A stretch of 64,000 nucleotides of DNA. Source: Wurfbainia villosa. Lineage: Eukaryota > Streptophyta > Magnoliopsida > Zingiberales > Zingiberaceae. Position numbers and translations under genes: made by a program. Position 1 is the first letter of the stretch. Each line of letters starts with the position of its first letter. Positions 47,253 through 56,950 of the stretch are shown here, one piece after another. The notes below the pieces were generated by a model. That model saw nothing but the letters and a program-made list of their open reading frames with translations, did no database searches and was not told the DNA's origin. The stretch spans positions 128,229,272 to 128,293,271 of the forward strand of contig CM045989.1 in NCBI GenBank assembly GCA_025175895.1. Reading direction: 5' to 3'.

Positions 47253-48785
47253 ATGGCCCATCTCGAGGGTTTTAGCACCATCCGACCTCCGTTTTACAAC
47301 GGAGATGATTTCCGTTACTTGAAAGGTTGGATGGAATGCTTTCTCAAAACCCAAATCGAGATGTGGATCATAATCCAAATGGGTTTCACACTTCCGACTA
47401 ATGAAGTGGGTGAATTTTTGAGTTATGACCAATGGACCATTGCGACAAAACGACAAGTCGAAGCCGATGCCAAGGCAACACAAATCCTCCAATGCAGCTT
47501 GTCTAAGGAGGAGTTAAATCGCGTCGACCCCTTCATCAGCGCAAAGGACCTTTGGACAAAGCTAGTGGAGCTACACGAAGGGACTAATGATGCGAAGGTA
47601 AGTAAGCGTGACTTACTACTTAATAAATTGTATAACCTAAAAATGCAGGAATGTGAGACGACTACGCAACTACACACCCACGTCCAGGATATTGTCAACG
47701 GCCTACACACCATCGGACACAAGGTCGAAAACCGCGACCTCCTAAGGTACGTTCTTAACTCATTTCCTAGGACTACCTTGTGGGAATCCATGGTTGATGC
47801 CTACAAGGTTTCTAAGGACCTTTCAAAGCTTAGGTTAGACGAGTTATTTTTCGAGTTTGAACTTCACAAGAAAAATAACATGGTCCGGGACGAGAGAGGT
47901 ATTGCTCTACTTGAAGGACAAAGAAGCAAGACACCCACCAAGCAAGAAGATGGACTCGAACCCGACGACGAATCAGAGTCCGAATCCGAAAAGGTGGAAG
48001 CAATAGTGAACGTAGTGCGGAAGATCGTTCGGAGGGAAAGGAGGCTACTAAAAAACAAAAAGAGGGCACAATTCAAATCAAGTCAAAAGAAGGCGTTTCA
48101 TGCAACATGGGATAACGAAGAAGGCGTCGGCATAACATGCATGGCAAGACCCGAAGATTCCGAGTCCGAATCTGAATCAAACTACAACACCAACTCCGAA
48201 CTCGAGGACTACTTCGAGAAGCAACTCAAAGCCGGACCGAAAGATAAAATTAAGGTTAGCCGCTCACTAATTCATACGCTTTACAATACGATTAAATTGC
48301 TAACTAGAAAATTAGCTAAATCCGAGTCTAGGGTCGAGTCCTTGGTTGAGGTGGTTGAAACCCTCAAACAAGAGACACCCCTAAACTCTTCGACAAGTCG
48401 AGTTCAAGAGGAGGACTCAACTCGAGTTGAAAAACTCAAAGAAGAGAACTCTCTCTTGAAAGGGCAAGTCCAAGAGCTCGAAGCTCGGTTGAACAAGTTC
48501 TCGACGGGGTCCAAGAATCTTAACCGACTTCTTGGAACTCAGAGAGCCGTGTACAACAGAGCTAGACTCGGATATAGCTCAAAGACTACGAATGTATCTT
48601 ACATGTCTATCGTAAACCGTAGTCATCATCGAGTCCAAGCGTGGGTCCCGAAAACTTTATTAAACTCACATATAAGGACCAATAGGTTTTGGATTCCCAA
48701 GGATCAAGTTCATTACTTGACCAGACCATATCGGTTCAATGATCCAGGGGGAGCTAATACCAAAATAGTATATCCAATAACCTAA
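47253..48785 (+). CDS. gag: Gag of element E, open reading frame without a zinc knuckle
   Basis: This 510-residue structural protein is expected to form cytoplasmic particles that package element RNA. I chose the ATG at 47253 because it aligns with the gag start of A (MAHLEGFSTIRPPF). The N-terminal 230 residues are a DUF4219/UBN2 copia gag domain. Next come an acidic E/S-rich region, a basic stretch (RRERRLLKNKKR) and a second acidic part. A heptad-rich coiled coil (about residues 330-440, with LKEENSLLKGQVQELEARL) and the tail LLGTQRAVYNRARLGYSS finish it. The zinc knuckle that A has after the basic stretch is absent: no CX2C occurs there. It is the only uninterrupted gag in the window. Sirevirus gag coiled coils are reported to bind dynein light chain 8-like proteins; whether this one does is unknown. 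Confidence 0.85.
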   Translation: MAHLEGFSTIRPPFYNGDDFRYLKGWMECFLKTQIEMWIIIQMGFTLPTNEVGEFLSYDQWTIATKRQVEADAKATQILQCSLSKEELNRVDPFISAKDLWTKLVELHEGTNDAKVSKRDLLLNKLYNLKMQECETTTQLHTHVQDIVNGLHTIGHKVENRDLLRYVLNSFPRTTLWESMVDAYKVSKDLSKLRLDELFFEFELHKKNNMVRDERGIALLEGQRSKTPTKQEDGLEPDDESESESEKVEAIVNVVRKIVRRERRLLKNKKRAQFKSSQKKAFHATWDNEEGVGITCMARPEDSESESESNYNTNSELEDYFEKQLKAGPKDKIKVSRSLIHTLYNTIKLLTRKLAKSESRVESLVEVVETLKQETPLNSSTSRVQEEDSTRVEKLKEENSLLKGQVQELEARLNKFSTGSKNLNRLLGTQRAVYNRARLGYSSKTTNVSYMSIVNRSHHRVQAWVPKTLLNSHIRTNRFWIPKDQVHYLTRPYRFNDPGGANTKIVYPIT

Positions 48786-49207
48786 ACCTCTTATTTCTTT
48801 TAGAATGGTTAGATAGGACTATAACTCGTTAATGCTTGATAACATAGTACCAGGACGCGGCGAGATGATAGTATGCTAGGAAAGCGGAGTCTTGTGTATT
48901 CGGGCTAGATAAGGCGTATCTAGTTCGGTTCACTTGACCAAGTGGAACTAGCTGAAGCTAACTCGCCGTATCCTAGACTAGTTAGACCAGGAAGTGATCT
49001 TAGGTGAGTCAAGTTACTACTTTCTCGAAATTGACTTTGTCTAAGGAAGTGGTCATTTTTCCGATCAAAGAAGGCCCCTGTGCCTCGCCACGACCTAGAA
49101 GCCAAGATCTTGAAAAGGTGACTTGATGAGCTTAGGATCAAATCTGAATCTAACGCAAGGTTGACAAGTTTCAAATCATTAAAACTTAATCAAGATAAAA
49201 TTGGAAT

Positions 49208-49263
49208 CATCTCACACAACATATAAGGTGACCAATTCTAAGACACTTAGAATGGGTGAGATG
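49208..49263 (+). repeat. CATCTCAC...GTGAGATG module of element E
   Basis: Arms lie at 49208-49215 and 49256-49263. The left flank (AAAATTGGAA) matches the copy before pol in A. The inner right half (ACACTTAGAATGGG) is more like the copy after pol. Confidence 0.75.
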
Positions 49264-49869
49264 AATAAGGAACAATTTCAATTTACATAATCTTTTCAAA
49301 AATGCTATCTATTTTTCAAACTATTGAGCGTAAACATTTATTTATACTCGGACAAAACTCTAAATATACAAACTTCTAGGTCAATGTTAAGCGCCCCCTA
49401 ACTCTTCTGTACCTTATATATTTGATTAAGGGGGAGAGCAAACTAACTCTAAGGGTTATATATATTTTCAAAACTTATTAGCATATAAGTATTGTGGAAC
49501 TCAAAGCTAATTTTATAAGTATTTTGAAAATCAAACTTAGTTTCCAAAAATTACATTGTTGGTGCAGAGGGCTATACCTCGAACCAAATTAAATCAGGAC
49601 ATATGTTTGGACTCAAGTTATGCTACGTTTTCTATTAAAAAACCCCTACTTTTTATATAAAACTCCATACCTTTTTTGATTCATGGAAAAAGGGGGAGAA
49701 GAGCATAAGTTAAGGGGGAGAACAAAATTTAAATATTTGTAAATTGAACTTTTGTTTTAAAACTCACCGAAGGTTAAGAAGGAGTTCACTACAAATGAGC
49801 ATAACGTTTATCTTACACATTTTGTGCTTTATATTTTTCCTTAACTTTGTGTAAATTTACTATAGGATC

Positions 49870-49883
49870 AAAAAGGGGGAGAT
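49870..49883 (+). other. Polypurine tract of element E
   Basis: AAAAAGGGGGAGAT directly before the 3' LTR. Confidence 0.88.
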
Positions 49884-50121
49884 TGTTGGTGCAGGGGCAC
49901 CTAAGTCGAACCTGTATTTTGATTATGGCAAAAGACGCAAAGTTAAGGATATATCATTATCTCACGAGCTGAATCGAGTGTGTAGAAAAGTGCTAAAGCT
50001 GAAGCTGAAGGCTAGCGACACCCAGAGGAAGCTGCGGTGGTCGGGCGACACTCGAGTGACTTCGGAGGGAGCCGAAGGAATCGAGTGGAAGGCCAAAAGC
50101 GAAAGCAACATAGTAAGTATT
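49884..50121 (+). repeat. 3' LTR of element E, first part
   Basis: It matches 45682-45921 and stops at GTATT (50117-50121), where element F entered. Confidence 0.93.
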
Positions 50122-51201
50122 TGTTAGGGCAATCTCTTGCCGTAATATGGTTTTGATGGTGTGGCAAAGGGTTTAAGTTAGTGTGTTATGTTGATTTGAT
50201 ATGTGCGTTGAAGTTGTGCAAGACTTAATAATTCGCACATGGAGCCATGGCGAGTTTCACATCTCATGACTCGTGCCTTGAGTCGGTGAAGGATAGCTTT
50301 GCGGAAGCCGTGCGCTTGGAGCATCCGAGGGACCGCCGGACGAGGAGTTTGGAGTGAAGTCGGAGGAAGTAGACTTCGAAGCAAGAGATGCGAAGGAGCA
50401 TTGCAGAGTCGTGCGCCTGATGCTGCCGAGGGACGTGGCCGAGAACGAAGAGAACTTCGAAGGCGAGGGACTCCGAGAGATGAGAGTGAGCGATTGTAAC
50501 CCGGGGAGGAGTAGCTCTTAGGTGAAACTTGGCCATTTGGCCAAGTGTCGGATGGGTTTTCGACACACGATCATGCCCCATGGCATGATCGCTCGAGTCG
50601 AAAGTGAGTTCGACGGTATCCGATCGATGGGTTTATGCCCGGCCGATTGCCGAGGATATCGCGCACAGAACCGCTCGTGGCCGGCGATCGACTACGAGTA
50701 GCGTGCCGATCACGAGGTCCGTGATGATTGCCAAGAGTTTCGTTGGACTACAACGGTCGGGATCCGACGTGTTCGGAGGCCGTTAGCTCTCTATAAAAAG
50801 AGAGGGTGTAAGCCTTTGAGAGGTTAATGCTTATGCTCTAAGTGATCTTCCTAGTGCCCCACAAGCTCTAAACTCTTCTTACTTGTTTTTACTTCATTCT
50901 ATTTGTAAGAAGAGTGATCTTGATTGTAAAGGTTACCTCCACCTAGCTTGGTGCAAAGGAGAGACCAATAGTGATTGGATTTGGAGGAGTGATTCACCTC
51001 GGACGAATCGGGATCGTGGATTAGCGGCGTAGCCATGATCCACGTTACATTCTTTGTTAGCGATTGTTTTCTCGTATTTCTATTTTCTTGTCTTTATTAG
51101 TCTTCCGCTTGCGCTAATTAGTCTTGTAGACGAGCAAATACCGGCATCCATTGAAAAAGGGCTATTCACCCCCCTCTAGCCGGCCGTATCGATCCCCTAC
51201 A
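50122..51201 (+). repeat. 5' LTR of element F
   Basis: It runs from TGTTAGGGCA to CCCTACA. U3 at 50560-50770 differs from the 3' copy by blocks and is shorter, while R-U5 is almost the same. Confidence 0.92.
50792..50798 (+). promoter_or_regulatory. TATA box of the element F LTR
   Basis: TATAAAA within CTCTCTATAAAAAGAGAG, which is itself a near-palindrome. It is repeated near 54971. Confidence 0.65.
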
Positions 51202-51203
51202 AG

Positions 51204-51215
51204 TGGTATCAGAGC
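51204..51215 (+). other. Primer-binding site of element F
   Basis: TGGTATCAGAGC, two bases after the LTR. The 48-nt leader to the gag ATG contains GCTTGT...ACAAGC, a possible stem shared with G. Confidence 0.92.
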
Positions 51216-51263
51216 CGAGGAAAGCTTGTCGAGGACTAACCGCCGCAACAAGCAACTTTCAAA

Positions 51264-52982
51264 ATGGCCGGCTCCAACATCCATCCTCCGAAGTTTGAAG
51301 GAGAATTCGCTTGGTGGAAGAAGCGAATGGAGGTATTTTTCGAAACGGATTTTGACATTATGATTACAATGGAATCCGATTTCGTTTTGCCTAGGGATGA
51401 AGAGGGGAAGCCAATAGAGAAATCTAGGTGGACCAAAAGGCAAAGGGAAGAGCACCTTGCAAATTCAAAAGCCAAGCATCATCTCTTCAATGTGCTCCCC
51501 CAACAAGAAATCAACCGAATAGGAGAATGTGCTAGCGCCAAAGAGATGTGGGAAAAGCTTGTAGAACTCCATGAAGGCACATCCGAGGCAAAGCTAGCAA
51601 GGAGAGATCTTCTCCGCTCCCAACTATCCAACATTAAATTAGAAAAGGGAGAAAAGGTAACTTCTTTGCATTCTAGATTCAAAGAAATTTTAAATGGACT
51701 AACAAGTGTAGGAGAAAGGCTCTCCAATCGCGATATGATAATGAAGGCCATAGATGCTTTCCCCCGATCATCCAAGTGGAGTTCAATGGTGGACTCATTT
51801 TACATTTCAAAGAATCTAGAGGTAAGTACTCTAGATGAATTTTTCTCCACTATGGAATTACATGAATCTAGGCTTGAAGGAATACAAGAAGAGCCTAGAA
51901 TACAACCCTCAAGAGGAGTAGCTTTGATAGCGAACAAGGGGAAGAAGAAGATGGAAATCCCCTCCTCCTCCGATGACGAAGCGTCCTCCTCCTCCTCCAT
52001 GGATAGCACCGAAGAAGCCTATATGGTAAGGAAGGTAAGACGTGCATTTAAGAATTTTAGATTTGATAAATCTCATGATAGGAATAGAAGACCAAGGGGG
52101 AAAGTCATATTCTACAATTGCCAAGGAGAAGGGCACATAAGGGACAATTGTCCTCTCTTAAACAAGAGCAAGGAAGAGAGGAAAAAGAAAGAAGAAAAGA
52201 AGAAGAAAAAGAAGGAAGAGGAGAAGAAGACAAAGGAAAAGGGAAAGGCTAAAGCTCTCAAGGCAAGGACTTGGGATGATCCATCCTCATCCTCCTCATC
52301 ATCATCGGATGAGGAGAATGCCTTTGTCACCAATTTGGCCTTGATGGCCTTTGATGACTTGGATTGCTCTTCATCCGAAAATGAAGGATCAAGCTCAAGT
52401 GGGGAGAGCTCAAATGAAGGGGGAGCTTCTACATCCTCATCATCCGAAGAAGAAGAGGACATGGAAACTATGGTAACGAAAGCCTCTCCTAAGAAAATAG
52501 TTTCCATAATTTCTAGTTTAACTAAGGATTTATTTGGAATGAAAAAGAAAAATAAAAGCATGCTTAATCAAATTAAGGCATTGGAAAATAAGCTAGAAAA
52601 TGCATGCTTAAATGATAATATTTCTTCTAGCTTAAATGATGCATGCTCACATGACCTTTATGTGCCATTAGATGTTAGTGATGCATGTATAAATTAAAAT
52701 AGGGCCTTAAGGGAAAAGGTAGATTATTTAACAAAAGCCCTAGAAAAAATCACAATTGGCTCCAACACATTGAACATGATCTTAGGGAGCCAAAGAGCTA
52801 GTTTCAACAAAAAGGGCCTAGGCTACAAGGAAAAGAAAAATGAAAAGGCCTATAAATGCCTAATAGCTAGGGGACAAGACAAGAAGAAAGTAATAGCTAG
52901 GAAATGGATCCCCAAGGAATACTTAGTGAACCCAATAGGAAAGAACTTATTTTGGGTTCCAAAATCCATCCTTAAGGGTTAG
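51264..52982 (+). pseudogene. gag: gag of element F, one in-frame stop and an altered zinc knuckle
   Basis: The ATG at 51264 begins MAGSNIHPPKFEGEFAWW and the frame runs 477 codons to TAA at 52695-52697, then continues in the same frame to 52982 (572 residues in all). Domains in order: DUF4219/UBN2 gag core (about residues 1-210), S-rich linker, basic RRAFKNFRFDKSHDRNRR, knuckle, a long K/E-rich run, S/E-rich acidic runs, coiled-coil segment, and the tail LGYKEKKNEKAYKCLIARGQ. The knuckle reads FYNCQGEGHIRDNC, so its first cysteine is phenylalanine; G keeps CYNC. At the stop, G has GAA GAA where F has AAT TAA. It could still give a truncated gag ending before the conserved tail. Confidence 0.87.
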
Positions 52983-54245
52983 AAAACCCCTAGGGTAGTC
53001 AACCATATGGAATTGACCTATATCATATTTTGGTTGACTTAGGATGGAGGGACAACATTTTTAGAATAGTGTTGGGTAATGATAACGTGCCCATAGATAG
53101 ATAATAATGCTTAAATCATGATGATTAATGTAATTGCTATGTATGTTTGAAATCATGATTTATGATTTTAATATTTGTCACGTAATCATGAGAAATAGGG
53201 TTGAATCATGCTTTAGGTGATACTTTGTTTATTATCATCATATAATACCTAATGCATGATTATAATTTGATGAATACATGAGTTTCATGATCATAATGTA
53301 GAATTCATTCATATATGTCTTTATGATCATGAGGATTATTAGGTTGATACTTAACCTTGATAGAATTGCATGAATATATTGGTTAAGTATACACAAATAC
53401 CCCCCCTAGGATGCATCTCACACTCACCATAGGCTACCTTGATTGAAAACTTAGCATGAGTGAGATGTTAGGATGATACAAATGTCCACTAATGCCTATG
53501 ACATTTAGATGGTCATTTAAAGTATCAAAATAGCAATAATAGACCAATCATGGGGAAGACTTATGTTTAATTCATAGACATATTGCCCAAAGATCATGGT
53601 TGGATATTTCATATGTTTTCAAAACAATTTCGTACTTTAAAATACATGTATTCATGTTTTGAAACAATTGGATGCAAGACTAGGTGTTAAAATGGATACT
53701 CTTATGATAAAAAACCTAGTAGTTTTTAAAGCCTTTAGAATTTTGGCAAATCTCGGAAAATATAATGATTTTTCTTGAAAAACTATTTTTCATTGATAGA
53801 TATACTTAAAAGAAATATGTTCCCCAAATTTCATGATTTTTTGAATTTTCTGGAATTAATAATGCATTTCTGAAATTCATCCAGAAAATCAGAAATTCGG
53901 ATTCCTTTGTGCCAGTCATTTGCCATCTTGATAGCTGATCGATGGATTGAACAAATCTGATAACTGATTTTATCAGGTTTTGACTGATTTTAATATATGT
54001 TTCTCTTTATACTTGATGCCATGAGTTTATAACTTAGTATTAATATTTTTGATGGTGTCAAAGGGGGAGAAATAATTATGTTTAAGTTAATTATGATAGG
54101 GGGAGAAATTAAGGGGGAGTTTCATGGATTAAGGGGGAGTTGCATGTTGCTATATCATGTTTATGTTTACATGCTTTCTTTCCTTTGAAATTTATATCAA
54201 ATGTTTTTACCTAGCAAGCGGATTGCCACACATCAAAGGGGAGAT
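52983..54245 (+). other. 3' noncoding region of element F (where pol is absent)
   Basis: It closely matches 32951-34242 of G. No pol-like frame in any reading. It contains the inverted-repeat module, GGGGGAG motifs at about 54065-54135 and the tract CAAAGGGGAGAT next to the LTR. Confidence 0.8.
53414..53467 (+). repeat. CATCTCAC...GTGAGATG module of element F
   Basis: Arms at 53414-53421 and 53460-53467. The loop is identical or nearly so to that of G. Confidence 0.75.
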
Positions 54246-55380
54246 TGTTAGGGCAATCTCTTGCGTAATATGGTTTTGATGGTGTGGCAAAGGGTTTAAG
54301 TTAGTGTGTTATGTTGATTTGATATGTGCGTTGAAGTCGTGCGAGGACTTAGTAATTCGCACATGGGTAGTGGCGAGTTTCACATCATGACTCGTGCCTT
54401 AGTCGGTGAAGGATAGCTTTGCAGGCGTGCGCTTGGAGCATCAGAGGACCGCCGGACGAAGCTTGGGTGAAGCCGGCGAGCCGCGCGATCGCCGAGGGAC
54501 GTGGCCGAGAACGAAGATAACTTCGAAGGCGAGGGACTCCGAGAGATGAGAGTGAGCGATTGTAACCTGGGGAGGGGTAGCTCTTAGGTGAATCTTGGCT
54601 ATTTGGCCAAGTGTCGGATGGGTTTTCCCGACACTAGTCGACTGCCATGTCATGGCAGTCAGCTGCTCTGAGTCGAGTGAGTTCGACTGGTATTCGATTG
54701 ATGGGTTTATAGTTTATATGATCGCCATGGAATGGCAACGATCGTAGAGGATATCGCGCAGAACCGCCAGAAGCCGATCGGGCAGACTATGGAGGCGGCC
54801 TGATCGTTGAGGTCAGCACAATCGCCGAGGTCCAGAATCGCCAAGAGTTCCGTTGGACTACAATGGTCGGGATCTGACGTGTTCGGAGGCCGTAGTGATG
54901 GCGGATCGCCAGAGCGCAATGATCGCCAAGGGCGCGATCGTGGCGCCAACGGGAAGAAATCAGCCCTCTCTATAAAAAGAGAGGGTGTAAGCCTTTGAGA
55001 GGTTAATGCTTATGCTCTAAGTGATCTTCCTAGTGCCCCACAAGCTCTAAACTCTTCTTACTTGTTTTTACTTCATTCTATTTGTAAGAAGAGTGATCTT
55101 GATTGTAAATGTTACCTCCACCTAGCTTGGTGCAAAGGAGAGACCAATAGTGATTGGCTTTGGAGGAGTGATTCACCTCGAACGAATCGGGATCGTGGAT
55201 TAGCGGCGTAGCCGTGAACCACATTACATTCTTTGTTAGCGATTGTTTTCTCGTATTTCTATTTGCTTGTCTTTATTAGTCTTCCGCTTGCGCTAATTAG
55301 TCTTGTAGACGAGCAAATACCGGCATCCATTGAAAAAGGGCTATTCACCCCCCTCTAGCCGGCCATATCGATCCCCTACA
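54246..55380 (+). repeat. 3' LTR of element F
   Basis: This 1135-bp LTR runs from TGTTAGGGCA to CCCTACA and is followed by GTATT. It has short gaps relative to the 5' copy at 54365-54500, and a CAGTCGACTG-like palindrome near 54637 that the 5' copy lacks. Confidence 0.92.
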
Positions 55381-55385
55381 GTATT

Positions 55386-56281
55386 GAGGTAAGCTCGTGT
55401 GTGTGAAAGTGAAGTGAGGTCGTGTCCTTTGTACGGGGACGTCCTTAGGCGACGATGCGACCAAGACTTCCCATGGAAGGTCTATGTTGAGATCGGACGA
55501 CAAGTGGTCGTCGAATTCACTTATATTTTGAGCTAACTCTTTATTGTAGTAAAAAATCCTAGCCATCAGTTCAACCGGCCAGTTCAACCGGGCCAGTTCA
55601 ACCGGCTAGTTCTACCGGGCCAGTTCAACCGGCCCAGTTCAACCGGCCAGTTCAACCGATGGTCAAAAATCAGCCTCGAGGAGTCAAGCTTTATCACCAT
55701 TTTTCAAGGAGTTTTGTGCCCAATTCCTATTGGTTGAAGACCCATTCGATGAGGGGCTTAAAGGCTATAAAAGGAGGGCTTCTCCTAGGGTTTTTCATCA
55801 TCTCTAAGTTCTCACAAACCTCCACAACTCTGCGATTTTCCGACGACTCTACGACGAAGTGCTGTCAACAACCCTAGTTTACTTTCTACTCTTTTAGTTG
55901 TTGATATTCTTATTTTGTCGTCTCTTTAAATATTGAAATTCCTTTTATTAATCGAGATTTTCTATCGTTGCACTTTACATTAATAGAAGAGAGGGTTTGT
56001 CTCTCTATCTTTTCTTTCGAAGTTTTTTTTGTAATCGTCAAACTCCTACCTCCAACGAGGAGGAGTGTTTTTAGTGAATTACCCTCCGTGCGTGATCAAG
56101 GATCACTAGGGTCTTGGAGTAGTAGCCGAAGGCTACGAACCAAGTAAAAAAACATTTGTTTCATTTATTAATAGTTTATCTTTCCGCTGCAATTAACTGT
56201 CTACTCGAGTTTTAACGAACGAATTAAAAAAAAGGTTTATCGCTATTCACCCCCCCTCTAGCGAACCGCTTAGATCCAACA
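55386..56281 (+). repeat. 3' LTR of element E, second part
   Basis: It resumes the E LTR to CCAACA. It contains seven CAGTTCAACC-type units between 55567 and 55658, one of them varied (TAGTTCTACC). The TATA box is near 55767. Confidence 0.93.
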
Positions 56282-56286
56282 AACAC

Positions 56287-56950
56287 CCTGTGGACTTTAG
56301 CGAAGGGTCATTGGAGCCAATAGTCTTGAAAGGGGGGTAGGTCTAGAAGGGTTGTATTCTAGGTTTTAGATTGGGGAAGAGGAGTAGGAAGTCGTGCAAA
56401 GAAGTATAGCTCTCTCAAACCTTTATGAAAAGAAGGCTTGTTGGTAAGAAACTGACAGTCATGATGACAGCAAACTAAAAGATATCTATTTTGAAGATTT
56501 TAATTGGAAAAGATAGTGGAACATTAGAGGGGATAAAGGGAGTCCTAATTGCTTGAAAACTATAATGGTGTCCGCCAACAGTCAGAAGCCATTGGGAGCT
56601 AGCTGATTAATAGCTAATTTATAGAAATCTAAAAGCTCAAAGTAGATAGGAAGTATGGGAAGTCGAAGGTCGTTCTCTAGCTGACCTAAGAAATAGTGGT
56701 TGTTAGGAGGAGGAGGGAGAGGGGGGGGGGGGAGGGGGAGATGTGTCTAGTGAGGGGGCGAGGCATAGGCACATTTGATAGACGAGTCCATATACAGTTC
56801 CCTAATGTCACGGAAGTAGTGGAGACTATCTATGAAAGAAAGTGTGTTCGCATACCAGGGGGTTGTGTTAGGGTTATTAGGGGAAGGAGCAATAGCAAAG
56901 GAAGAAAGGTGTCACTTACTTGCGATTGATTTGTGGCATTTGTTGGAAAA
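56287..56950 (-). pseudogene. N-terminal domain of the PF04195-like relic
   Basis: The - strand encodes, with frame changes, FLGQLENDLRLPILPIYFEL, then NQLAPNGF, IIVFKQLGLPLSPLMFHYLF and a later RFERAI region. The pattern LRLPILP ... NQLAPNGF ... LPLSPLMFHYLFQL is characteristic of the plant 'putative gypsy type transposon' domain. Two or more stops and shifts are present. Downstream coding continues beyond element E at 45676. Cellular function is unknown; these genes are usually linked to transposons. Confidence 0.5.

Larger units (their letters stand above)
48786..49883 (+). other. 3' noncoding region of element E (where pol is absent)
   Basis: Positions 48786-49263 match the gag-pol spacer of A, including the inverted-repeat module. 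The rest has no coding frame and carries GGGGGAGA motifs at about 49430, 49690 and 49714. At 49557-49587 a fragment resembles the first 30 bases of this family's LTR (TGTTGGTGCAGAGGGC ... CTCGAACC). Confidence 0.75.
50122..55380 (+). mobile_element. Element F: gag-only Sirevirus-like element inside the 3' LTR of E
   Basis: It is flanked by GTATT (50117-50121 and 55381-55385). LTRs of 1080 and 1135 bp enclose primer site, gag and a noncoding 3' region, 5259 bp in all, with no pol. It is a sister of G, with similar LTRs, gag and 3' region, inserted at an unrelated target. Confidence 0.93.
45682..56281 (+). mobile_element. Element E: gag-only relative of element A, 3' LTR interrupted by element F
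   Basis: It is flanked by AACAC (45677-45681 and 56282-56286). It has LTRs of about 1.1 kb, primer site, leader hairpins, open gag and polypurine tract, but no pol. Without F and its duplication it is about 5.34 kb. Gag and LTR closely resemble A, so E is a pol-less derivative or sister family of a coding element. It lies within the PF04195-like relic. Confidence 0.92.
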
